DNA of 64,000 nt from the NCBI RefSeq assembly GCF_009674675.1, contig NZ_WKJC01000002.1, forward strand, positions 124,001 to 188,000. The letters run 5' to 3'. Of this stretch, positions 7,682-16,802 are shown one piece after another (within the stretch, counting starts at the first letter, position 1; every line of letters begins with the position of its first letter). The notes beneath the pieces are model-generated. The model did no database searches. It was given only the letters and a program-made list of their open reading frames with translations, and was not told the origin of the DNA. The stretch comes from Kangiella sp. HZ709. GTDB taxonomy: Bacteria > Pseudomonadota > Gammaproteobacteria > Enterobacterales > Kangiellaceae. A program made the position numbers and the translations under genes.

Positions 7682-10509
7682 ACAAATGGAATGTAAGCAC
7701 TAGGATTTTTGTTTTAGCTATTGTCCCAACTCTCCTTATAGCCTTGTTGCTCAGTATATTTTTTGTTAGTAGCTATTCTAAAACAAGTAATCTATCTCTA
7801 TCGCAAAGAGGGTACAGTGTTACTGCTAACTTAGCTGCTAGTAGCGAGTTTGATATTGTCAGTCAAAACTTTATTAACCTACAAAAAAATGCACAACAGG
7901 CTATGCTGGCAGATAGCGATATAGAGCTTATAGTAATTTACGATTCCAATAGCCGCATAATAACCTCTGCAGGCTCCACTGCTATTCTAGATATTTTACC
8001 GGTATTTGAACCTAGCAATTTTAAAAGCCAATCTATTAATCAAGAAAACAATATTAATGTTATTTCGCAAGAATTTTTTCACGGTTATTTATACAGCTCA
8101 ACCATTAACAGTCACTTTATAGAACCACACTCACAATGGAAACCTAAAGAAGCCAATTTAGTTGAATCGGATCAAATCCTTGGTTATCTAGTGGTCTACT
8201 TTAGCCAAGAATCTATTCAAAGTTCCCAAATTAAGGTTTTAATAGGCTCCTTAGCTATTATTTTTCTGGGCTTACTTCTTAGTGTTAAACTCGCACAAAA
8301 AACTTCAAGCAGCGTCATTCGCCCTATTGAAAATATGACCAGTGGGGTTAACCGTATTAAAGAAGGCTTTTTAAACACCCGCATATCGACTGATACAAGT
8401 TCAGAATTACAGCGTCTTGAGCAAGGAATTAATACTATGGCGCAAAGACTTGAACACAATCAGGAAGAACTCAAAACCGCAGTACAGCAAGCCACTACCG
8501 ATCTACAAGACACTCTAGAAACGCTTGAGGTTAATAATTTGGAACTTGATTTAGCTAGAAAGCAAGCTGTGGAAGCCAGCCGTATTAAGACTGAATTTCT
8601 TGCCAACATGGGGCATGAAATCCGTACACCAATGAATGGTGTAATTGGTTTTACCGACTTACTATTAAAAACTCAGCTTAACAACAAACAAAAAGATTTT
8701 TTATTAGATATCAAACGCTCTGCTGGTAACTTACTGTCCATCATCGATGATATTTTAGATTATTCAAAAATCGAAGCCGGAAAAATGTCGTTAGAACGCT
8801 ACCCTTTTGATTTAAGAGAGTGTGTTGACGATGTCTTTAGTATGCTCGGACCAAAGGCCAATAAAAAAGGACTTGAATTAATATCACTGATCTATTCAGA
8901 TATTCCAAGTTCATTACTAGGCGATCCTATCAGAATTAAACAAATCATTACCAACTTAATTGGTAATGCTATTAAATTCACTCAATCGGGTTGCATTGAA
9001 TTGCATGCAGAGGTTGAGTCAGAATTAGAACAGGAGCTCACTCTAAAAATTCAAGTTAAAGACACAGGGATAGGCATGAGTGTAGAGCAGCAAAACTCAT
9101 TGTTTAAAGCATTTAATCAAGCAGATGCAAGCACCAAAAGAATATTCGGAGGGACCGGTCTAGGTTTGGTGATATCTAAATCACTGGTTGAAAAAATGGG
9201 TGGCGAAATCAATGTGGAAAGCACCGCAGATGCAGGTTCAAACTTTTGGTTTACTCTTAAATGCATGGCTTCTGAATCTTCTCAAGAAAAAGAAGTTGGC
9301 TCGCAAATTTTAGCCCATAATTCAGCATTAGTATTCGACCCCCACCCTACGGTAAGGCTTTCAATGATACAAATGTTGGAAGATTTAAATATGTCGGTTA
9401 CTAGCTTTGAAGCAATTGAAGATTTAATAACTGAGATAGAGCTTTGTAAAGCTAATCAAAAAAGTGTTGAAATTATTATTGTCGGCGGACAAGGTTTTAA
9501 ACGCAGAAAATCGCAACTTGAATATCTTTGCTCTCAAGCAAATGAAATTAATTGTCCTGTAATTACTTTCAGCACCTCTGCCGAACCTTCAGCACTTGAT
9601 CAATTACAACAGCTTGGAGTTAGCAGAACTTTAAGAAAACCTTTAACGCATCGTAATGTGTACAATGTTTTATTAGAAACCCTGCGCGACAAAGATCTTA
9701 CCTCTGCAGACTCACTTGAAAACTTAGATCTCAGTGTGCTATCTAATCTTTATGTTTTAGCAGTCGATGACAATCCTGCAAATTTACGCTTAGTCGATAT
9801 ATTATTAACAGACTTGGGTGTTAATGTGGACATTGCAGAAGATGCTATGCAGGCAATTTCTCTGAGTAAGGATAAAGTTTACGATCTGATTTTAATGGAC
9901 ATACAGATGCCAGAAATTGATGGCATAGAGGCTTCAAGAACCATTAAGGCCAACACCACCAATGCAAAAACACCCATAGTCGCATTAACCGCTCATGCCA
10001 TGGCAAATGAAAAAGAACTTCTTATAGAGGCAGGCATGGCAGACTATATGACCAAGCCTGTTTCAGAAAATGATTTAGTGAAAATCCTTTTAAAATGGAC
10101 CCATAGCGTGAATGTAGAAAATAATTTAGTAGACGACAAAACGCAGAACCTTGAAACAACGCTAGATTGGAATCTAAGCCTTAAACTCGCTAATAATAAT
10201 ACTAAGTTAGCGATAGACATGCTTAAAATGCTTGTAGAGTCCAATTTTGAAACAAGTAAAACGATTCATGCTGCGTTTCAAGCGCAAGAGTTTGAAAACC
10301 TGTTACATCAAGTGCATAAATTACATGGTGCCAGTTGCTACTTGGGTACCCCTAAACTCAAAAGAATTAGTTCGAATTACGAAACCAAATTAAAAAAACA
10401 GCAGTTCAATTCGATTGAAAATATTCATAATGAACTGTTATTAGAGCTAGAGAAAATAAACCAAGAAGCAGTCCCTTACATTGCCGACAAAGTTATCAAT
10501 AATAGCTAA
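7678..10509 (+). CDS. barA: Hybrid sensor histidine kinase, BarA-like
   Basis: A tripartite membrane sensor kinase of 943 residues (E. coli BarA 918). The N-terminus (about residues 10-32) is a membrane helix closely resembling BarA (PTLLIALLLSIFFV). A periplasmic domain, a second helix (~185-205), a HAMP linker and a coiled coil follow. The kinase core has the H-box FLANMGHEIRTPMNG (His313), and DTGIGMS and GGTGLGLVIS nucleotide-binding boxes. After a degenerate receiver-like segment comes a true receiver with the phospho-acceptor Asp741 (LMDIQMPEIDG), then an HPt domain with His883 (HKLHGASCYLG). BarA normally phosphorylates UvrY/GacA to control csr small RNAs; neither is in the window. It starts with GTG overlapping the upstream binding-protein gene. 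Confidence 0.92.
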   Translation: MNKWNVSTRIFVLAIVPTLLIALLLSIFFVSSYSKTSNLSLSQRGYSVTANLAASSEFDIVSQNFINLQKNAQQAMLADSDIELIVIYDSNSRIITSAGSTAILDILPVFEPSNFKSQSINQENNINVISQEFFHGYLYSSTINSHFIEPHSQWKPKEANLVESDQILGYLVVYFSQESIQSSQIKVLIGSLAIIFLGLLLSVKLAQKTSSSVIRPIENMTSGVNRIKEGFLNTRISTDTSSELQRLEQGINTMAQRLEHNQEELKTAVQQATTDLQDTLETLEVNNLELDLARKQAVEASRIKTEFLANMGHEIRTPMNGVIGFTDLLLKTQLNNKQKDFLLDIKRSAGNLLSIIDDILDYSKIEAGKMSLERYPFDLRECVDDVFSMLGPKANKKGLELISLIYSDIPSSLLGDPIRIKQIITNLIGNAIKFTQSGCIELHAEVESELEQELTLKIQVKDTGIGMSVEQQNSLFKAFNQADASTKRIFGGTGLGLVISKSLVEKMGGEINVESTADAGSNFWFTLKCMASESSQEKEVGSQILAHNSALVFDPHPTVRLSMIQMLEDLNMSVTSFEAIEDLITEIELCKANQKSVEIIIVGGQGFKRRKSQLEYLCSQANEINCPVITFSTSAEPSALDQLQQLGVSRTLRKPLTHRNVYNVLLETLRDKDLTSADSLENLDLSVLSNLYVLAVDDNPANLRLVDILLTDLGVNVDIAEDAMQAISLSKDKVYDLILMDIQMPEIDGIEASRTIKANTTNAKTPIVALTAHAMANEKELLIEAGMADYMTKPVSENDLVKILLKWTHSVNVENNLVDDKTQNLETTLDWNLSLKLANNNTKLAIDMLKMLVESNFETSKTIHAAFQAQEFENLLHQVHKLHGASCYLGTPKLKRISSNYETKLKKQQFNSIENIHNELLLELEKINQEAVPYIADKVINNS

Positions 10510-10512
10510 CAC

Positions 10513-11886
10513 CTAAAGCTGTGTAATTTGTATACTCTGTTGAGAATGATTTTTAATATCATCAGCTATTTCCACAGACAGCGTTTCGAGTTCACATACG
10601 GATACATCTCCAACAAGCACATTAGAGTCGTTAACAGCTTTAATATTAGTCGGCAATATAGACCGTTCCACTTGATACTTGGGGGCTATATCAATTTGTA
10701 CCTTATGGTAATTTGGTGTGTATCCAAAATAACGCTTTAGCCCATTGTCTAATATCAATGAGGAACTTTCCCACAAAACATCTACCGTCTGATTTATTTG
10801 ATTGCTTAACTCACGATGTTTTAATTTTGCTGCTAACTGATGCAGTTCTCTACTCCGCTGTTTTTTAGTATCCTTATCGATTTTATTTGGTAATCGTGAA
10901 GCTTTAGTTCCTTCTCTATCCGAGTAGCTGAAAATATGCATATGGCCAAAAGGCTGCGTTTCAACAAAATTCAAAGTTTGTGCAAATTCCTCTTCTGTTT
11001 CACCTGGAAATCCCACAATCACATCTGTTGTAATATTAAAGTTAGGGACATATTGTCTTGCTTGATTCACCAGCTCAGCAAAAGACTCTGTTTTACAACG
11101 ACGAGACATTCTTTTTAGAACGGAATTAGCACCACTTTGAATGGGTAAATGCATGTGCGGCATCAAACGCGGATCTTTAAACAGTTCGAAAAAACCTTCG
11201 CCTAAATCCCAAGGCTCTACGGAAGCGAAGCGAATTCTCGGTATGCTGGTCTTAGCTAAAATTGTTTCAACCAGTTCATACAAACTCGAGCCTATATCTG
11301 AGCCATAACCGCCGACATGCACCCCTGCTAAAACTATTTCTGGAACACCTTGCTGATGCAATTGATTGATTTCATCAATTAAATCATCGATAGTACGACT
11401 TCTTTCTTCCCCCCTAGCAACTGTCACAATGCAATAGGTACAGCGATAACGACAACCATCTTGAATTTTTATAAAAGCTCTTTCCCGGTTGCGGGTAAAA
11501 AGTGAGCTCTCCCCTGGCTCAGTTGCGAATTCAGGCATGACGGGCGCTTCTAGTATCTCATGAACCTTTTCCACTAAAACTTCTTTATCACTATTATCGA
11601 CGATTAAATCGACACCCATTATTTTCTCAAGTTCTTGCGGTTCGAGTGAAGCATAACAACCGGTCACTACTAAGCGAGCTCTTGGGTTATTTCGGTGAAA
11701 CTTTCGGATGGTTTGTCTTGATTTTCTTGCAGCTTCAGAAGTAACCGCGCAAGTATTTAGCACTACCAAGTCAGCCTGAGTCGACTCACTTTCTATGGAA
11801 TAGCCTTTTGCCTGGAATGTCTGCGCCCAGTTTTGAAGTTCCGCTTCATTTAATCGGCAACCCAGTGAGCTTAAATGGACTTTCAT
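10513..11886 (-). CDS. mtaB: tRNA t6A37 methylthiotransferase MtaB
   Basis: Radical-SAM enzyme adding a methylthio group to t6A37 to give ms2t6A in tRNAs reading ANN codons. The 457 residues show the N-terminal MTTase domain with three cluster cysteines (GCRLNEAE, NTCAVTSEA, VTGCYAS), the radical-SAM cluster motif CRYRCTYC with spacing C-x3-C-x2-C, and a C-terminal TRAM-like region. GCRLNEAE at the N-terminus and the length fit MtaB rather than MiaB or RimO. It converges on barA with only three bases between the stops. Many enteric gammaproteobacteria lack MtaB, so its presence is mildly informative. ATG at 11886; the Shine-Dalgarno is poor. Confidence 0.9.
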   Translation of the reverse strand: MKVHLSSLGCRLNEAELQNWAQTFQAKGYSIESESTQADLVVLNTCAVTSEAARKSRQTIRKFHRNNPRARLVVTGCYASLEPQELEKIMGVDLIVDNSDKEVLVEKVHEILEAPVMPEFATEPGESSLFTRNRERAFIKIQDGCRYRCTYCIVTVARGEERSRTIDDLIDEINQLHQQGVPEIVLAGVHVGGYGSDIGSSLYELVETILAKTSIPRIRFASVEPWDLGEGFFELFKDPRLMPHMHLPIQSGANSVLKRMSRRCKTESFAELVNQARQYVPNFNITTDVIVGFPGETEEEFAQTLNFVETQPFGHMHIFSYSDREGTKASRLPNKIDKDTKKQRSRELHQLAAKLKHRELSNQINQTVDVLWESSSLILDNGLKRYFGYTPNYHKVQIDIAPKYQVERSILPTNIKAVNDSNVLVGDVSVCELETLSVEIADDIKNHSQQSIQITQL

Positions 11887-11977
11887 AGGATTATGATAAC
11901 GTTAGATTTAGATGAATACGATTATAACATCCATAGTTAATCGCTTACATCGAAAAACATATAGTTCAATCCAATAA

Positions 11978-11998
11978 AAAGGCGCCTTAGGCGCCATT
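11978..11998 (-). terminator. Rho-independent terminator of the mscS-type gene
   Basis: GGCGCC-TTA-GGCGCC hairpin at about 11981-11995. On the minus strand it is followed by TTTTTATT, directly downstream of the channel gene that stops at 12018. Confidence 0.85.
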
Positions 11999-12017
11999 TT
12001 ATTCAATTAAGTAACCT

Positions 12018-12857
12018 CTACTTCTCTACCGTATGTAAATGTAAATCCGTTTGTGGGTAAGGAATGGAGATATTTGCTGCATCTAGAGCTTTCTTGATGG
12101 CCTCTAAATTATCAAAATAAATACCCCAATAATCCGCCACATCACCCCACAAGCGTAAGGTGAAATTAACAGAGCTGTCGGCTAACTCTGAAACAGCTAT
12201 AAATGGTGCTGGTTCTTGATGAATTCGACTATCTTTTGACACTGTGTCTAATATAACTTTTTTTGCTTCATCAATATCGTCGTCATAACCAATGCCAATA
12301 GTTAAATCTACCCTTCTAGTCCCTTGCGCACTATAATTTATGAGGGAATTAGTGGAGATTGGCGAATTAGGGATAATAATTGTTTGATTATCCGGAGTTC
12401 GTAAAACTGTATTGAAAATTTGGATTTCTTCAACTTTACCAGTGTGCCCTTCGGCATGAATTACATCTCCAACTTTGTAAGGACGGAATATTAACAACAT
12501 CACTCCACCTGCAAAGTTTTGCAATGTGCCTGATAATGCCATACCAATTGCTAAACCGGCTCCACCAAGAATGGCAACAAAAGAAGTCATTTGAACGCCA
12601 AGCATTGTCACAACAGTAATGACTAACAAGATCTTTAAAATAATACCCGTAAGGCTTAATAAAAAGCGCTCAAGAGTTTCATCATAATCTTTTTTATCGA
12701 ATAAGCGTTTTAAAGCGCCTGTTACCATTCTTATGATAATAGAACCAATAATAAAAACGACAATGGCCATCGCCAACTTGGGTGCGTACTCTAAACTCAA
12801 ATCCATTGCTTTATTAGCTAAATTGCTAACTTCTTCAGTATCTATCGGTAAGCTCAT
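12018..12857 (-). CDS. mscS: Small-conductance mechanosensitive channel, MscS family
   Basis: Inner-membrane channel that opens under membrane tension to release solutes during osmotic downshock. From the ATG at 12857, which has GGAG eight bases upstream, it is 279 residues (E. coli MscS 286). A longer in-frame start at 12911 lacks such a site. Three transmembrane helices occupy roughly residues 27-130. The pore-lining TM3 is glycine/alanine-rich (GGAGLAIGMALSGTLQN), followed by the beta domain (GDVIHAEGHTGKVEEI, TVLRTPDNQTIIIPNS) and the alpha/beta vestibule domain. This is the simple MscS architecture without added sensor domains. It is monocistronic, with its own terminator. Confidence 0.94.
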   Translation of the reverse strand: MSLPIDTEEVSNLANKAMDLSLEYAPKLAMAIVVFIIGSIIIRMVTGALKRLFDKKDYDETLERFLLSLTGIILKILLVITVVTMLGVQMTSFVAILGGAGLAIGMALSGTLQNFAGGVMLLIFRPYKVGDVIHAEGHTGKVEEIQIFNTVLRTPDNQTIIIPNSPISTNSLINYSAQGTRRVDLTIGIGYDDDIDEAKKVILDTVSKDSRIHQEPAPFIAVSELADSSVNFTLRLWGDVADYWGIYFDNLEAIKKALDAANISIPYPQTDLHLHTVEK

Positions 12858-13018
12858 ACTTATCTCCAATGTAAAATTTTGGATAAATTGTAATAACTTA
12901 GTTAAATTCAAGCAAATAACTACGCCCTATTTTACAGTATTTTAAACAGTCGCTTATAAATTAGCCATTTCTCATGCTAATATCAGCTTATACTAATTTT
13001 TACATGATTGGGCTTATT

Positions 13019-13411
13019 ATGCGTTACACCATTATTTTTGCACTACTGCTGCTCGGTAGCTGTGCTTCGATTAACCCTAATCAGGTTGATTCCAAGCTTT
13101 CAAGCTGGCAAGGAAGTAATATTTCCACCTTGATACAGGTCTGGGGTTTACCTAGTACAGAAAGAGAAATTCAGGGGATGAAATACGCCGAATGGAACAG
13201 TAAAGAAGTATCCAATCGTCCTTCAATAAATCTTGGTATTGGCGGTTTTGGCAGTAGAATTTTTGGCAGCATTGGAACCACACTTTTCGGCGGTCGAAAA
13301 GAATCGCACTGCTTAGTCCAAGTGGCTTACGATTCGCAAGGTCAAGTCAAAAGCTCTAACTGGAAAGGCGACCCTGATACATGCTACGACTCCATTCCTG
13401 AAAAGGAATGA
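13019..13411 (+). CDS. Small lipoprotein of unknown function
   Basis: About 130 residues from the ATG at 13019, chosen because it places a standard lipoprotein signal at the N-terminus: MRYTIIFALLLLGSC with lipobox LGSC and acylated Cys15. The upstream in-frame ATGs would bury the signal. The mature part contains the pattern LIQVWGLPS and KYAEWNS, reminiscent of SmpA/BamE-like small lipoproteins in which a GxP turn links the first helix and strand, and a Gly-rich stretch (about residues 70-95, GIGGFGSRIFGS). Two cysteines near the C-terminus (HCLVQ, DTCYD) might form a disulfide. Export to the outer membrane is likely as the +2 residue is Ala. Function unknown. It converges on recJ. Confidence 0.8.
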   Translation: MRYTIIFALLLLGSCASINPNQVDSKLSSWQGSNISTLIQVWGLPSTEREIQGMKYAEWNSKEVSNRPSINLGIGGFGSRIFGSIGTTLFGGRKESHCLVQVAYDSQGQVKSSNWKGDPDTCYDSIPEKE

Positions 13412-13424
13412 TACTCTATAAATT

Positions 13425-15140
13425 TTAAGAAACTTTTTCAATAAAAGTAACAATTAACTGCAGCTCAGGTTGTGCAAAATAATCATTAATATCTAATTGG
13501 TAAGCTACCCTTATACGATTTGCGTTATCTTGCCATTCGCTTGGTTCAACCCTAAAAGCAATAGCCGAAACTGGTTGCTTAAGTTGCTCATTTGATAAAG
13601 TGAGCTTCAAATGGTTTTGCCCAACAATCCTTTGGCTTAACACGTTAAAGACGCCATGAAAAACCGGCTCTGGAAAGCCCTGCCCAAAGGGTCCAATAGA
13701 TTCTAAATCAATAACAGATTGTATATTTAAATCTGAAGCCAATAATTCGCCATCAGACTCGATAGTATTTTCAATCAAGTCACCGGCTAATAAGGTTTTA
13801 ACCGCAACATCGAAAGCTTGCTTAAATTGCTTAAGCTTAGATTTTTCGACACTCAAGCCTGCGGCCATTGCGTGGCCGCCAAATTTATAAATCAAGCCAG
13901 GATGTTGTGCATCTACTAATGCTAACGCATCTCGAATGTGGACTTGTTTAACCGAGCGAGCGGAACCTTTTAAAACAGTTTCAGATTCATCAGCAAACAC
14001 GATACAGGGTTTATTGACTTTATCTTTGACTCTCGAGGCTAATAACCCTACCACTCCTTGGTGCCAATGAGGCTGGTATAAACAGATCGATTGTTCGTCA
14101 TTAACTTCAAGCTTTTGCTCAGCAAGGATTTGCTGCGCATCTTGCTGCATATCCTGTTCAACTTCTTGTCGGTCGCTATTCAGGCTATGTAATATTTGCG
14201 CATACTCATTAGCCGTGCTTTTATCCGGTGCCAATAAACACTCAATGCCTAAACTCATATCATCTAGCCGTCCTGCGGCATTTAACCTTGGGCCAACTGC
14301 AAACCCTAAATCAGAACTTTTGATTTTAGACAGTTTACGCTTTGTTAAAGCTAACAGTTCCGATATCCCTGGTCGAGCTTTACCCAAACGAATTAAGCGT
14401 AAACCTTGCTTCACTAAAATACGATTATTTTCATCGAGAGGAACCAAGTCCGCGACTGTTCCCAAAGCAACTAAATCAAGGTAGTGAGCAAGATTAGGTT
14501 CAGCTCTTGTATCATTGAACCAGTTTCGCTCTCGCAAATATTTTCTTAATGCTAGCAACATGTAGAATAAAACGCCGACACCTGCTAAATTTTTACTGTG
14601 AAACTGATCATCTGGCTGATTAGGGTTTACGATAGCATCAGCATTAGGTAGCTGCTCGCCTGCTAAATGATGATCGGTGACTAAAACCTTGATTCCTAAT
14701 GCTTTGGCTTTAGCTACCCCAGCAATGCTGGAGATTCCATTATCAACGGTGATAATTAGATCCGGTCTTTTTGTGCTTGCAACCTCTACTAGTTCTGGAG
14801 ATAGACCATAGCCATAATCAAACCTGTTAGGTACTAAATAATCTACTTTGGTTGCGCCAAAACGCTCTAGGACTAATTTACACAAAGCGGTACTAGTGGC
14901 CCCATCTGCATCAAAGTCACCGACAATTAGTATGTTTCGATCATTACTAATTGCATCAAATAGCAAAGTTACCGCTTTATCGATATCCTTTAAACTTTCA
15001 AAAGGCAAAAGTTTGTCTAGCCCGTAGTCCAATGTCTGCTCTGGATTGAGGTTTCGGTTAGCGAGTATTCGTTGGGTGAGCGTCAGTTGCCGCTCTAGTT
15101 TGGTATATTTGGATTGTCGAACTCTAATAGTTTTATTCAT
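13425..15140 (-). CDS. recJ: Single-stranded-DNA-specific 5'-3' exonuclease RecJ
   Basis: Degrades single-stranded DNA 5' to 3' in RecF-pathway recombination, mismatch and base-excision repair. The 571 residues (E. coli 577) show the DHH phosphoesterase motifs DFDADGATST and VTDHHLAGE, the DDMSLGIECL and GGHAMAAGLS motifs of the DHHA1 region, and a C-terminal OB-like domain. The start is ATG at 15140, three bases after the upstream amidohydrolase stops, so the two are probably cotranscribed. It belongs to a rearranged xerD-dsbC-recJ neighbourhood: in E. coli the three genes are consecutive, while here two extra genes lie between dsbC and recJ. Confidence 0.96.
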   Translation of the reverse strand: MNKTIRVRQSKYTKLERQLTLTQRILANRNLNPEQTLDYGLDKLLPFESLKDIDKAVTLLFDAISNDRNILIVGDFDADGATSTALCKLVLERFGATKVDYLVPNRFDYGYGLSPELVEVASTKRPDLIITVDNGISSIAGVAKAKALGIKVLVTDHHLAGEQLPNADAIVNPNQPDDQFHSKNLAGVGVLFYMLLALRKYLRERNWFNDTRAEPNLAHYLDLVALGTVADLVPLDENNRILVKQGLRLIRLGKARPGISELLALTKRKLSKIKSSDLGFAVGPRLNAAGRLDDMSLGIECLLAPDKSTANEYAQILHSLNSDRQEVEQDMQQDAQQILAEQKLEVNDEQSICLYQPHWHQGVVGLLASRVKDKVNKPCIVFADESETVLKGSARSVKQVHIRDALALVDAQHPGLIYKFGGHAMAAGLSVEKSKLKQFKQAFDVAVKTLLAGDLIENTIESDGELLASDLNIQSVIDLESIGPFGQGFPEPVFHGVFNVLSQRIVGQNHLKLTLSNEQLKQPVSAIAFRVEPSEWQDNANRIRVAYQLDINDYFAQPELQLIVTFIEKVS

Positions 15141-15143
15141 AAA

Positions 15144-16367
15144 TTAAGAACTAAAAAAAGATTTGGTTTCAAACACTTTAGAAGAAAAGTGATGCCCATT
15201 AAAACTTAATAAACGTTTAACTGCAAAATCAAAAAGCAAAGCATTGTATTGACGAATCATATTTAGATCTTGTAACCATTTTTTATTCAGCAATTGACTC
15301 TTAATTAAGCGCCTTACAGAAATTAAAGGCATCACTGCTGGCAATGGATAGTCACTTCCATTTAAAAGTCGTGAATGTAAATCTGTATTTTCTAATAAAA
15401 ATTTAAGCTTTCTTGGGTGACGATTGATTTGCAGAATTGCTGAAATTTCTCCATACATATTTTGTGGATATTCACTCATCATCCTGACGAATAAATCAAA
15501 ACTATCAGTCATAGTTAATCGAGAGCTATCCAAATCTTGATTTTTACCAAGGCTAGCACAGTGAGCCACTACCACTTTAACACCATTATCTAATGCTGTT
15601 CTAAGTCTCAAAGGATTGCCTAGCTCCTGTGTATCCGAGCCTTGAACCGCTTTTTCAGTACCGGCATGACAAATGAGAGGAATATCCAACTGCTCCATTT
15701 TCTTATAAAAAGCCACACATCTGCCTGACATAGGATCCATATTTTGCGCAGGCGGTAGCCATTTAACAGCCCTTGCTCCCTGCGCTTTCGCTTTTTCTAG
15801 CTCATCGATAGCATCTGGGCGATAAGGATGAATCGATGCAACCCATTCAAAATGTTCTGGAGATTGGCTAGCCAACTTTGCAGAGTATTCATTAGGCACA
15901 TAAAAAGTGCTCAAATTTTTATTTGGTTGTCCATTAGAATCGTAGTGATAATCAAAAGCAAAAAGCATAGTTTTAAAGCCTTTAGGCATATCATTTACTA
16001 GAAGCTTTAGTCGGCTAAGAAAAGCTGTGTCGGCTTGCTCTGTGCTATTGATACAAGAAGCATTTAAGTAAAACTTAAATTGTGCTAATTGTATAGGGTG
16101 AAAGCGAGACTGCATTTTCGGATTAACCCAAATACCCGAACCAGACTCACCTAGCCCTACGGTATGCACATGACAATCCCAAACTTGACTTGTATCTACA
16201 TCTTTCCAAATAGTTTGCCAAAGTTCAATTTGCTTTAATTCTTCAGGTACGGTTTGAAAGCAAGGGTTTCTTATAAACCCATCCCAATAGTCACGGCTTA
16301 GCCAATAACCTATACCGCCTGCAACTCCTAAACCCGCCAATCCTTTGAGTAGCCTTCTTCTTTTCAT
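15144..16367 (-). CDS. Predicted exported metal-dependent amidohydrolase (TIM-barrel, amidohydrolase-2 type)
   Basis: A 407-residue hydrolase of unknown substrate. The N-terminus MKRRRLLKGLAGLGVAGGI has the twin-arginine (Tat) pattern RRxLLK followed by a short hydrophobic stretch, so export of the folded enzyme or a membrane anchor is predicted. Metal ligands of the amidohydrolase superfamily can be traced: the HxH of WDCHVHTVG at the first strand, a Lys in AVKWLPP, His in ICHAGTE, His in VVAHCAS and Asp in NGSDYPLP. The set looks complete, so it should be active. It sits directly upstream of recJ with a 3-base gap and is divergent from the Mth938-like gene. Substrate cannot be named from sequence. 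Confidence 0.8.
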   Translation of the reverse strand: MKRRRLLKGLAGLGVAGGIGYWLSRDYWDGFIRNPCFQTVPEELKQIELWQTIWKDVDTSQVWDCHVHTVGLGESGSGIWVNPKMQSRFHPIQLAQFKFYLNASCINSTEQADTAFLSRLKLLVNDMPKGFKTMLFAFDYHYDSNGQPNKNLSTFYVPNEYSAKLASQSPEHFEWVASIHPYRPDAIDELEKAKAQGARAVKWLPPAQNMDPMSGRCVAFYKKMEQLDIPLICHAGTEKAVQGSDTQELGNPLRLRTALDNGVKVVVAHCASLGKNQDLDSSRLTMTDSFDLFVRMMSEYPQNMYGEISAILQINRHPRKLKFLLENTDLHSRLLNGSDYPLPAVMPLISVRRLIKSQLLNKKWLQDLNMIRQYNALLFDFAVKRLLSFNGHHFSSKVFETKSFFSS

Positions 16368-16424
16368 TTGCGTATATCTTGTTATGATTAAGTTAAGATT
16401 GGCACAAGCAATTTAAATATTCCA

Positions 16425-16793
16425 GTGGAAATATTAGCAGATAGTTCAAATCATTTTATTCAAATTAACTCTTACGATAATAGCAAAATTATTATTAATG
16501 GAGTTTCTTACTCAGAGCCAATTGCAATAAACGGGGAAAAGATAATAACCAATAGTGCTATTCCCGCCATCAAGGATATGAGCATTAAGGATTTAAAAAG
16601 CTTAGGTTTTTCTGATTATGAAGTCGTGCTGCTGGGTACCGGAAATACTTTGGAGTTTCCCGACTGGGAATTAGTAGAAGAGGCACAGTGCCTGGGCACG
16701 CCTTTAGAAATAATGAACACTGGAGCTGCTTGCAGAACCTTCGCCATACTTGCAGGCGAAGGTCGTAAAGTTCTTGCTATTTTGCAGCCTTAA
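16425..16793 (+). CDS. Mth938-like domain protein (DUF498)
   Basis: A 122-residue single-domain protein of the Mth938/NDUFAF3 fold (Pfam DUF498). The family's features are visible: a beta-rich start, KDLKSLGFSDYEVVLLGTGN in the core, EIMNTGAACRTFAILAGEGR, and a C-terminal AILQP strand. Human NDUFAF3 assists complex I assembly; bacterial members are uncharacterised. It starts with GTG at 16425, the most upstream start that keeps the fold, although the Shine-Dalgarno is poor. It is divergent from the amidohydrolase and convergent with dsbC. It is one of two genes interrupting the usual dsbC-recJ adjacency. Confidence 0.85.
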   Translation: MEILADSSNHFIQINSYDNSKIIINGVSYSEPIAINGEKIITNSAIPAIKDMSIKDLKSLGFSDYEVVLLGTGNTLEFPDWELVEEAQCLGTPLEIMNTGAACRTFAILAGEGRKVLAILQP

Positions 16794-16802
16794 ATCAATT
16801 AT

